64,000 nt of DNA from Diospyros lotus (Eukaryota; Streptophyta; Magnoliopsida; Ericales; Ebenaceae): the NCBI RefSeq assembly GCF_014633365.1, contig NC_068339.1, positions 16,607,383 through 16,671,382 on the forward strand. Reading direction: 5' to 3'. The position numbers and the translations under genes were made by a program. Shown piece after piece: positions 25,801 through 37,800 of this stretch; position 1 is the first letter of the stretch; every line of letters begins with the position of its first letter. Under the pieces are notes generated by a model. It did not search any database. It worked only from the letters and a program-made list of their open reading frames with translations, and had not been told where the DNA came from.

Positions 25801-28800
25801 TACGAATTTCAATGAAAAACAAAGAAAACCAGTGAAGTCTGAAGAGTGGAAAAGAATCTAAAAATAAAGAAAAAATGACAAATAAAAAAATTGTGTAAAA
25901 ATACTTATATTAATTGAACTTATGGGATGAATATAATTATAAGGGATCCAAAATTTTTATAGAAGTACTCATGTTGACAGAACTTTCTAAACCTGGAAGG
26001 TGATTCTTTTGGTCTTATAGTTTGAAGTGTTCAACAACAACAACAACAACAAGATATCCAGCCTTTATCTCACTATATAGTTTGAACTTCATTGAAATTA
26101 AATAAATGGAACACAAACTTGATGTCAAAGAAAAAGAAAAACAAACATGAACAAGTTCCATCAATGTATAGGCAGAAGACAAATAAAAAAATACGAAATA
26201 AAGAAAAAAAAATGCATGTAAAAGTGAAGAAAACCTAACCCTATGTTTGGAAGAGAGGTGGTTAGAAAATAGAATGGTACATAGTGGAACAAAATGTAAG
26301 GGTAAAATAAGTAATGTAAAGTTTGTTACTCATGTATTCTTTGGGAAGAATGAAACGTAAATGAATGTAATATAACTTTACTTTGTATTACAACCCTTTG
26401 GGTAGAACTCATCCCCAAAAGCTAGTTGTTGAGAGGAGGGTATCCAAGAGGTTATAAACCCCACATCAAGAGTCCATACTTCTTGATGTGGGATAAGTCC
26501 CATACTTTGCAATGAACCATAACATACCACCACGCTCCGCAGCCCCGGCGCCCACGTTGACAGGTTGGAGCCACGCTCCGTAGCCCCGGCCATGGCCACA
26601 CTGGCAAGTTGGAGTCATGGAGTCGGCTCTGATACCATTGTTACAACCCTTTGGGTAGAATTCACCACCAAAAGCTAGCTATTGAGGAAAGAGTGTCCAA
26701 GAGGTTATAAACCCCACACCAAGAGCCCATACTTCCTGATGTGGGACAAGTCCCATACCTCGCAATGGATCATAATACTTTGTTTGAATTGAGAATGGAA
26801 GGGGATGGAATCATGGAACAGTTAAAAAAAGAAAATAAAGTTACAATTATACCCTTTTTACTTTCAAAATAAATAAACAAGCACAGAAACAATAAGGGTC
26901 AGATAGTAAAAATAATAATAACCATATTTATAAAATTATTTTCTCCCTTGTTTGTAAGCAAAATAGGGGTACAACAGGGATGGGAGAGTGTCATGTACCC
27001 CCCCGCCTCCATTATGAAACCTCCATCCAAATAAGGGAAAGACTCTTTCATCCCCTCCCTTCCCCTCCTGTACCCGCCATCCAAACATAGGCTAAAAAAA
27101 TTTCAATAAAACTCAAACAACAGAAGAAAATGAAAGAATAGTCGCTGAAGGTAGTTCGTGTGCCTCCAGTGACACTACCAATGAAAAGTAGGTCACCGGA
27201 GGTAGTACCATGTGTTGGAAACTTGCGGACACGTGGGACGTCTGGAAAACATTTGGTTACCATCTTCTTGCTGGTCTCTCATCGATCTTTGGGATTATGT
27301 TTTCATGTCGAACATAATAAAAAACACGAAATATGACCCAAGTGCAAAAGGGCATGCCTTGCCACTCAATCTAAGGCTTGTGCCATTGAGCCTAGGTGTG
27401 CACCTATTGAGGGGACCTTGAGCCCAAGGGGAATTAGTAAAAGGTTGGATGTGTGGGAAGAGTCCACCTCCTTGGACAGAAACCTGAAGAATTCAGGTAA
27501 CTGATATGAGAGAATAGAAGTTAATATCAAAAGATATTAGACTGAAATATTCTTCAAAGCTGCTCCAAAATACAGAGGGAAACCCCTATTTATGGACCCC
27601 TCTAGGTTCTAGGACATATTGGACTCTTAACAGACTAAATAAATGACATTTGACTGAATTTTGGACTGCTCTTAATTACTTAGGCCTTGATTACGAAAAT
27701 CAACTTTCCAAGACTCCTTAACTAACTTATTTTCCCCAGAACCCTCCATGGAGTCAATTAAAGGCTAGGCTGGAAGACTAACTTGCTACAAACATCTAGA
27801 CTCCATAATTGTTAATGGTTTGCCTCGAGTAGAGTCTAGGATTCAGGTGGAAGCAACAAGTGTCAAGTATCTTCATTAGATAAGTGCTTTTATTCAACTG
27901 TAATTTTGTTATTAGTTGAGGGGTAAACTGGTAATGTCAATCCCGTTCATTTATATTGAGATGTCTGCCCACTTATTCTATAAATAAGGGGCAAGGGGGT
28001 AGGCGCTTGACACAATTCAAAATTACTGTGAGTGCATTTTGTGCGAATAGAAAGAAAAAGGCTAGAGATTGTGATAGTCCTTTGTAATCTCGGGTGTAAG
28101 TCAAGATTGTACTCGGGTTAGGCTGTGTATGTACTGATCATTCTAAATAAAGAAGATTGCTCTTGGTGGGAGGTTTAAAGGTTGGACATAGGGTCATTCC
28201 AAGAACGATTTGAACCAGGATAAATATTGGTGTTATTTTGTGGTTCGCCTTTATGATCTTATATCTTTTCTATTCTGATATTGTTGTCTAATTCTGGTCT
28301 AATATTTGATTCGTGAGTGGGTGCGATTGCAAGAGGTATTAAATCTGTCTAAAGAATCAATTTCCAGTGATCCTTAGTTAACATTAATTAAAAAAATACG
28401 AATCATTATTCTCCATCAATTCCCTCCTGCCCAGCAGAACTCATCTCCAACGAGTGAAAAGCTTGATATGTTCTATAGAGCTCTGGATTGTGGCGTTAAA
28501 GGTCTGCAACAGTGATCCAAGTGCTTTCTGAAATTGGTTTTTCCCTTCCACTTGACAAGAAATTTCTTATGATTCCCATGCCTTGTATGAACATTTTGTT
28601 TATCAAGAATGTCTTCAATATCTTCTCTTGCGTGTTGTACCTTAGAAAGTCTAGGAGTAGGTTGCCTTGGAGTTTTGTCTTCATCGGTTCCATAGTATTT
28701 GCTGAGATCCTCCACATTAAATATAGGGTTGATGTTCAACTCTTTTGGCAGCTCCAAAAAGTAAGCGTTGTTGCTCAATAACTTGAGCACTTTGTATGGT

Positions 28801-31800
28801 CCTGCCTTTCTTGAATGAAGCTTTTGGTAGGCACCTTTTGGGAAATGTTCAGGCCTTAGTCTTATCATTACTTGATCTCTCTCCTGGAATTCAACATTTC
28901 TCCTGTGCACATCCGCATTAAATTTGTATTGTTGGCTGGTTGTCATAATTTTCTTTCTGACTTTTTCATGGAGATGGTGAATGTGTGTAGCGAACTCTTC
29001 AGCGTCTAGGCTAGTTCTGGTTTCCACAGGTAGATGTACAAGATCAACGGGCTATTTGGGCTTCAAACCTGTCACTATCTCAAATGGGGAATGACTTGTG
29101 CTTCTGTTCACAGAATTGTTTTAAGCAAATTCGGCTGTAGGTATGTAAAAGCCGAGATCTAGGGTTTAAAAGAATGAGAGGCAGAGAGAAGAAGAATACT
29201 CGAGCACTGGAAATCTTATTAATTGAATGAATAACCAACTAAACAAGAGCTGCATATATATATGCAACTTAATTGATAATGCGGCATTACCGCTTTACAC
29301 AAAACAATAACATAACAACTATAAGAGAGAGCATAAACGGAAGCAAACAGAAACAGAAAACTAATGCTATCTCAAAGTAACATTCTCTTCTACACTTCCC
29401 TTCAAATCAAGCTCCTCCAGTATCTCTGTACATAAGCTGTTAGAAGAGGCTTCCTTTGCAACATACTTCTACTTACCAGTACTGATAGGACTCCAAGTAA
29501 GTTGTAGTTTACAACATAACCGTTGAAACTTGTCCCGAGACAAACTCTTAGTCAGAATATCAGCAACTTGCTCTGAAGTAGGATCATAACGTATTTCCAC
29601 TTCACCATTTTCAACTTTCTCTCGAACAAAATGAACATCAACACCAACATGTTTAGTGTGAGAGTGAAAAACTAGATTTTCTTCCATACTCTTGGCTGCC
29701 AAATTATCACACCAAACAATAGGAGTTGAGACAACAAACTATCCCAACTCTGTAAACAATGATTTAAGCCATAGTAACTCCATCAGTCCCAAGGCAACAA
29801 CCCTATATTCAGCTTCCCCTACTGACCCAGCAGCCACAGATTGCTTCTTGGAACCCCAAACTATGAGATTGCTCCCAAGATAAACACAAAAACCACTTGT
29901 ACTTCTTCTGGTAACTTTATAACCAGCATGGTCTGCATCAGTAAATACTGATAAGGTCAGATTTCCAAGAGTAGAAGAGAAGAACAAACCCAAATTAGTA
30001 GTGCCCTTTATATACAGAAGCAATCACTTGCAAGCTAACCAATGTTGGCACTTAGGATGAGCTGAAAACTGACTCAATTTGTTAACAACAAAAGCAATAT
30101 CAGGCCTTGTATAGGTTAGATATTGTAAAGATCCTATAATTGTCCTATAGACAGCTGGGTTAGGAAAAGCTTCTCCTTCATTAGTCAAAGAAAGACCAGT
30201 AGTCATAGGAGTATCACAAGGCTTACAGTCTTCCATCCCAGCTTTCTTTAACAAATCCACAATATACTTGGTTTGGGTAAGATAAAGACCAGTCTTGTTT
30301 CTATATACTTCAAACCCGAGGAAGTAATTAACAACTCCTAGAGTTTTCAAAGCAAATTGCTGATCAAGATCACGAATATAGGCTTGAAGAGCAGTAGAGC
30401 TAGATCCGGTAAGAAGTATATCATCCACATATACTAACAAAAACAACACATACTTAGCTGTTCGCTTGATAAACAAAGAAGCATCAGAGACTGATCTAAC
30501 AAACCCCCAATGAATTAAAGCTTTTTTCAGCTTATTGTACCAAGCCCGAGGGGCTTGTTTCAATCCATACAAAGACTTCTTCAATTTACAAACATGATGA
30601 GGAGTAGCAAAATTAATAAAACCTTCTGGTTGAGCCATATACACAGTCTCAACTAAATCACCATTTAAAAATGCATTGTTAACATCCACTTGTTGAATCT
30701 CCCAACCAAAAGACACTGCTAAGGAAAACAAAACTCTAATAGTGGGGGCTTTAACAACTGGACTAAATGTTTCTGCATAGTCCACACCTGGATTTTGAAG
30801 AAATCCTTTGGCAACTAATCTAGCTTTATACTTTAAAATGGATCCATCAGGCTTGAACTTCACCCGGAAAACCCATTTATTCCCAATGAGATTCATATCA
30901 CCAGAATATGGAACCAATTCCCAAGTATTATTCCTTTGTAGAGCAGCATATTCTTCTTCCATGGCTTTTACCCATCGTGAGTCTAAAAGAGCTTCTCTAA
31001 CTGATGCGGGTTCAAGTGAGCTCACCAAAGCATGAGGAGAAGTAACAAGTTGTTTGGCTTTAAGCCGAGTGAGCATAGGGTGCACAGAAGGGGCTGAAAC
31101 AGTCTTAGGTTTGGGAGTTTTGGATATAGGAGTGGTAGAGGATGCAGGAGGAAATGTGGTGGCAGAAGATGGATCAGTGTCTGTTGATCTCAGAAAAGAA
31201 CATGAGGAAGAAGCTACCAAGGGACACTCGCAAGAAGGAGATGAAGAAACAAAAGAATGGAGAAATTCAGTAGAGGGACCACTAGACTTGAAATCTTGAG
31301 GTAATGCAACAGGCACAGTAGAGGAAGAAAATATGGTAGAATAAGGAAAATCCTGAACATTAAATTGAACATGGCGAGTGGTATATATACGACCAGATGG
31401 ATGTAAACATTTATAACCAATTTGTTGACTTCAAAACCAATTTGCGGAATGGAATGTGTGTGGAAGGGTGCTTGTGATTTCAGACAATTTTCTCAAAGAA
31501 AATTCTTTCTTACCAGTGGGAGATTCAAGGTTCTGCTCCTCGGGTGTATGCCTGCTTGCTTCTCTCTTCCTTGCCCTTGCCCTGGACAACACGGCCTCCT
31601 TGCCAACAGTCTTGGGCTTCCTGACAAATGTTAGAGATATGGATTGGCACTCGCTCACTGGAAGTGGAAATGAAATACTGAAGTCGTGATAGAACAAGAA
31701 TTTTATTCAATGATCTAAAAGAGAAACACAAGATGGTTTCTTTGATAAAAAGAAAGGGAGCTCAAGTCTTTCCGTATTGGAAATTCTAGAGAGAGAGGGA

Positions 31801-34800
31801 GCTCGTCGGTTTTTCCGTGCTTACAAATGAAGAAGGAGGCTCCTTATATAGGCGGAGCAAAGCTACATCGGATGCTAAAAGCATACCGCACTCATAAAGC
31901 AAAAGCCACAGCTGGCCAGGCAAATAATTAAAGCAGAAAGTAATAATGTGCCGAAAGTAGAGGATAAGGCAGGCACATGTGTGGACCCTGCTCTGTCCGG
32001 GAATCTTAAAAAGCGAATGTCAGCCTTCCATGTGATTCATAATGTTGTGGTACTCCTCCTCTGTGAGGTTGTCCCACCAGTCTTGATCGTGCTGTTGTTC
32101 TTCAACATATCTAGCCTCGGCTATGATTTGTTGATGGTGCCGGTCCTCTTCAAATAAGAATGCTTCTTGGGTGATTGGTCCTCTGGGGATATCACTTTGT
32201 AGAAGTTTCTTAATTAACTGGTGTTCGTGAGAATTCCAGTTGATGAAATCATCTTGAAAATATATTAATTTTCGTCCTGTTGATTTAATCAGGTGATAAT
32301 CCCTGTTAATCTCTTGGATGATTTATGGAACATGAACTAAGGCATTTCCTCTGTTATTAAGTTCGGATTATACTCTTTCATCTCTTTTTCGTGTTTGGTC
32401 TGGATCCATGGTGTAAGGACCAATTGTTGATGATAGCAGAGTTGTTGCAGAGTAGGAACAATTACGATGATGTGTATAGCAGCTTCATATTTTGTTTTGT
32501 TCCCTTCGGGCAGCCATTCTGGAGGAATGCTGTCTATGAAGACTTCGTATTTTAAATTTATTTCTGAACTTTGTAATTTATTACAAACCTCAGCAATGGC
32601 TCTTGGAGCTTTCTTGAAGTCGGTATCTGCTGTAAAGCAGAAGTAGGCCAACAATCCATAATCAAGCCATCTAAGATGGTGATCATGAAAGACAGAGATA
32701 GGGGCTTTAAGCCCTACCCGAACATGCATCTTCGAGTATCCTTCGATCTTTAGGATGTCAGGATCCTTGGTTGCAATTATAGAGCATATTTCGGAAATAT
32801 ATGCTTCTGGGTTTTCCAAAGCTTTTTCCAAAATAATTTTTTGAAAATTAATGGGGAGTTTATCCTCCATTTCTTTTATCAGTTGCTCTTTTTGTGACCC
32901 AGGTAAAACCTGTGGGCCTGTTCCTTTTTCTATGCGAGCGTTCAGCATCTTAAATTTTTCGGCTACTTTGTGTAGGTCCGATTCGAATCTTTTCTTGTTG
33001 CCAGTTGTGAAGTTGGTCCAGTTGGACTTCATCAATACTAAAGAAATGAGCTGCAGTCATCTCTCGCTGAATATCAAAACGCAGACCTGACTTATAACGT
33101 GTGATATGATAACGTTCTCCCTCATCAATTTGACATCGTACAGTCAAATTGTTGAATCTTTCTGTATACTCATCAACTGACTTGTCCCCCTGCTTCAAAT
33201 TTTGTAATTCTTCAAACAGTGACTCCTCATAATCAAGGGGAAGAAATCTCTCTTGCAACTTTAATTTCATTTCCTCCCAATGGATAATAGGAGCTTGGCC
33301 AAGTCTGTTGATACGTGCTTCAATGTTGTGCCACCATATTCATGCCTGCCCCCTAAGCTTCATTTTTGCAAAACACACTTTTCTCTCTTCAGTCATCACT
33401 TACCAATCAAAATAATATTCTAAAACTGTTATCCAATCAGTGAAGGCTTGGGGATCTAGCTTTCCAGAAAAATCTGGGACATCAACTCTAACCCTTTTGG
33501 TGATATCATCATAGTCAAGGTTGTTAAAATCGGGATTTTAAGTGGGATCGACAAAGGGTCCATAAAATCGGATCGTAAAATCGAATCGTAAAATCGTAAG
33601 ATTTTAGAGATAATTAAAAATACCCTTTAATTTTTGTAAATATATGTTTATAATAATATACTTTTGTAGAAAATGAATTAATATTATTTAATAACTTGAT
33701 TATTCCTTATTATAATTCAAAAAATGATACTTCCCAAATATAACTCAAAAACTAGCAAGTTGGTATAGGCAATTTAGAGGCAAAATATAGGTAATTTAGA
33801 GGTAAAATATAGCTTAAAATTCTTTAGATGATGCTTCCAATGTCTTCTATTAGATTTAGATTGTAATTTTTTCTTGATTTAACATTGATTAAATCAAGTA
33901 ATATCCCAATTTGGGGTTGGGTGGTCCATTAATTAATTACCTGTTTGTCTTGATTTACTTATGCAATCAATGTTAAATCAAGTAAAAATTATAATTTAAA
34001 TCAAGTAAATTGGAACTTATGCAATTAATGTTAGATGCTATGTGATATTGGAATTTATGTAATCAATGTTAAATCAAGTTCCAATTTAGAGGCAAAATAT
34101 AACAATTCATTGCATAAGTTCCAATGTCAGATGTTATGTGACATTGAGACGTTGGAAGCATCCTCTAAATTACAACTTAAATCAATAGAGGTCTTTGAAT
34201 CGTAAAATCGTTTGGGGATCTCTGAAGCGTAAAATCGTACATGTAAAATCGAGATTTTATAGGATTTTATCCCAAATTGAATTTTACATGGGATTTGAAT
34301 CGTTTGGGGGTCTTCGAATCGTAAAATCGTAAAATCGTACGCGTAAAATCGGGATTTTAACAACAATGATCATAGTTGTAATTCTGTTCCAGAAATTGCT
34401 CATAACTGCCATGAACTGGAGCTCTATTAAAAGGGTAATTTCGATTCATTGCATTTGGCCTGGTTGCTGCCCTTCGTGGTTGACTATCATTACTTCCAGC
34501 ATCATGATCATCATTTAGGCCTTCATGGTTGTTTAAATTCTCATTGTCTCCTTCCTGTTGATTGACTGTTGTTCCCCCCGGTTTCCAGACTAGCAACTCA
34601 ATTAGAGAGGTTATGAATATCTTGGGCAATACTCTGCAACAAATCATCTCTTTTGCAATCAGTGAGCCTGCCTTGGTACTCTCTTCTTCTTTTTGTTGCC
34701 ATTTAAATGTAGGAACAGCTTTCCTATGCAGGAACAGTTTGGCTCTGATACCAAAACTGATGCAGCCCAGAGGAAAATTAGTAAAAAGTTGGATTTGTGG

Positions 34801-37800
34801 GAGGAGTCCACCTCCTTGGACAGAAACCTGAAGAATTCAGATAATTGATCCGAGAGAATAGAAGTTAATATCAAAAGATATTAAACTGAAATATTCTTCA
34901 AAGCTGCTCCAAAATACAGAGGGAAACCCCTATTTATAGACCCCTCCAGGTTCTAGGACATATTGGACTCTTAACAAACTAAATAAATGACATTTGACTG
35001 ACTTTTGGACTGCTCTTAATTACTCAGACCCTTAATTACGAAAATCAACTTTCCAAGACTCCTTAACTGACTTATTTTCCCCACTCCATGGACTCAATTA
35101 AAGGTTAGGCTGGAAGACTAACTTGCTACAAACATCTAGACTCCTTAATTAAAAAAAATACTAATCATTTTTCTCCATCAGACCTTGCCTCAGTAGTATA
35201 GAAGTGCCCTCATTTGAGCCTTGTGCGTAGGCATGCCTAGTCTAAGTTACAAACTGGGCCATCTTAAGGAGAAATGAAGAGGCCAGTGCCCCCCTGGGAA
35301 CCACCACCACCACAAGATTTCATGCACACACACAAAAGGGGCATGGCTGCAATGGATTGTATTAGTTTTCTCTGGCCTTCCAAAGCTTTTTTAGGTGGTG
35401 GGGAATTCTGTGGACCATAGTCAAATGAAGTTTATGCTAAATTCTGTGGTCCGCTCAATTGCCCCTCAGAAAAAGCTTATTTACAATTTTGCTAGGTTGG
35501 ACATAAAGAGGGAAATAATAAGGGTGAAGTGTGAAGCTGGTCATGCATTTTATCTGCTTTGTGATCATACATCTGTCTCAGAAAATAGTCTTACTGTCAC
35601 TATCCATGGAAATCTAAAGCTTGCCTTGTTTTCTTTTTTAAATATCCCATTAGCCTCAAACAAGATTTTTTGCTTTTGGAGGTTCATGATTTCCAAAAGG
35701 CCACTCCTGCCAAATTTATTTATTTGCTATCATGTTAATGATGTATTCCATAATTGGTCTTGATGTGACCATCTTGTGAGGACCATGTGTATGGTTGTCT
35801 GTGATCCATGGACAACTGGCAAAGATTGATGGCTTATTGTAAGTGACAAGTCCAATAGAATTAGCAATGTAAAAGGTCATGATATATTCACTCTTTTTGG
35901 CTTTATTTAATTAGGTTTTCTGGAAGGAGGAGAATCCATTCCTTGATTGGACCGAGGGTTTTTAAAAGTTCTAAGCACACTCAAGTGCAAAGGCCTTCTA
36001 GATCTTACACATGAAGCGCAAAGTGCAATTGCACGTTCAATTGAAACAAAGCACAAATATTAGAAAAAGTAAAGAGAGAATATAATAACTTAAACTAAAT
36101 TACTAGATAATACCATCAAGACAAAAATTCATGCTAAAAGAGACTAAAAGAGGGTCTTTTAATTCATTTTCAATGATTTAATTGAGATAGAGAAAGTCAT
36201 CTTCATCATTATAGTTCTCATAATCTTGCTCATCAATGCCATCTAATTGACTTCTTCAATCACAACTGGCCATGAACTAGAAGTTGAAGCTGGTGTTCCA
36301 GTTATTGCATGGCCTCCTTTGCTTCTAATGTTAAATCTAGACTCTTCGACTCTACCTATATATTAGCAACAGCAGCCAATGTCAAGAATTGCACTATGCA
36401 CTTAAGCTGGCTTAAGTATGCTTTTAACCACCCTGATTGGACCTACTGATTCACACACTTGTACCGTGTGGATGTAGGGTACAAACTCATAAACTTGGCC
36501 TACTTTGGCAACGGCACATGGCCATGCACCTTCCACACCCCCCCCCCCCCCCCCCCAAAAAAAAAAAAAAAAAAAAAAAAAAAACCCACCACATGAATAC
36601 GCACAGCTTTGGTGCAATTGCCAAAACAAAAAGAAAACTAATGATTAACCTTTGGTATTTTTGGCACAGAATTTCTTGTGTGTATATGTTAACCTCTTTT
36701 TTAACCTCTATCAATTGAACATAGTATGATGGAAAACCTATGTTTTAAGGATGGTTATGCTTAGTATTATGCATCTCCACCCCATAAACTCCTTGCATTT
36801 GGTTTTTCCCACGAAGACATAAAAAACATATACCCTCAAGATCTAAAGATCTTAGTTCATCTATTGTTTCCTGCTCATCAATAGAGTTATTGAGTTCATA
36901 ACTCACATCTTCTGCCACTATACCTCCTTTTCACAGGGAGACGAAGTCTTAGCAGTTAATGGGGTGGATGTGAGGGGAAAATCTGCCTTTGAAGTGTCAT
37001 CTCTGCTGCAAGGCCCCAGTGAAACTTTTGTCACCGTTACGGTTGTGTTTTTGAACCAATTACATATTGGAGTTTTGATGCTTTAACTATTCTTTTATGT
37101 AATGTTCTCTGTCTTGGTTCCATTTTTGGTTCTAGGTCAAGCATGGAAATTGTGGACCGGTGCAATCTATTGAAGTTCAGAGGCAACTAGTTGCTCGGAC
37201 CCCAGTTCTTTATCGATTGGAACAAATAGAGAATGGGGCTATTTCTGTTGGCTATGTGCGCCTGAAGGAGTTCAATGCATTGGCAAGAAAAGATTTACTC
37301 ATAGGTATATATATATATATATATATATTGCTAATTATGGGTATATTTTATTTTACAATACAGAAAGCTATCCATTTTGTTGCAAAATTAAATCACAGGA
37401 CTTAGTATTGACACTTTTTCGTAAAAGGAGAAGTTCCCTCTTGTTGATCTATTGTAGTGGCTGATCCTGATTTCCCTTCAGAATTAATTGGCCAGAAGTT
37501 CTCCATAGACAAGTTCATCCCAACAGGGCTCCTTTATTCTCCTCTGTTACTGTTATGCTGATTCCTGTTTATGATGCAATCTTCATCTTGTCGTCACTGC
37601 TATTCCTCAAAATTATTGTTTGTTACTTGATGTGTGCTTTAATTTGTGATGATTTTAGGAGTCTATTATTATTGGTTAAGAAAATTATGAAATATTTAAG
37701 GGCCCATATTTTTTGTTCATTTTATAAAATTTTGGAAAAAACAGAAAATACCAGTTGAGTAGGGTGGTGTTGTTTCTGGAAAAATCAAACAGATTTTTGT

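Larger units (their letters stand above)
26386..26777 (-). mobile_element. TRIM element T1 (392 bp)
   Basis: Terminal repeats at 26386-26524 and 26639-26777 (139 bp each) begin T(A/G)TTACAACCCTTTGGG. CTTTG duplications lie at 26381-26385 and 26778-26782. The PBS complement GGCTCTGATACCA lies just left of the right repeat, so the element points to minus. The 114-bp interior has two copies of a CCACGCTCCG-GCCCCGG unit and no coding capacity. The size and layout fit terminal-repeat retrotransposons in miniature, which move with enzymes of other LTR elements. Confidence 0.9.
31435..33000 (-). other. possible endogenous pararetrovirus island V1
   Basis: Sequence unrelated to its C5 and Y1 neighbours. 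On minus, a long frame (about 33000-32337, then about 32330-32022 after one stop and a frameshift) is followed by a promoter-like TATATAAGGAGC near 31845. About 140 bp further on is AATAAA, and then a second short open frame (about 31650-31435). A last ORF followed by a TATATAAGG promoter, a leader and a new ORF matches the junction region of caulimovirid genomes. No RT, movement or coat motif could be recognised and no tRNA-Met PBS was found in the leader, so this stays tentative. A retroelement LTR is the main alternative. Confidence 0.35.
27419..35180 (-). mobile_element. Ty3/Gypsy chromovirus-like element Y1, heavily nested
   Basis: LTRs at 27419-28418 (421 bp after removing solo LTR S2) and 34758-35180 (423 bp) end TTCTCCATCA. 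GACCT duplications lie at 27414-27418 and 35181-35185. The PBS complement GGCTCTGATACCA is at 34741-34753, so the element runs on minus. A gag is recognisable at about 34730-33000 and an integrase C-terminus with chromodomain at 29135-28473. Protease, RT, RNase H and most of integrase are gone; their place is taken by truncated Copia C5 and island V1. H1 interrupts gag. Confidence 0.9.

Noticed and set aside
26386..26777. Cassandra-type TRIM with a 5S rRNA promoter
   Set aside because: No 5S-like internal promoter boxes were seen in the terminal repeats.
25553..35260. A single large hAT element enclosing T1 and Y1
   Set aside because: The left end looks hAT-like, but no matching right terminus or 8-bp duplication was found.
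35395..35763. 122-residue plus-strand frame in a CtpA intron
   Set aside because: No recognised domain, no splice or promoter context; likely chance or old element debris.
36402..36718. Frames rich in Gly, Phe, Pro or Lys
   Set aside because: They are translations of the C19-A28 homopolymer on both strands.
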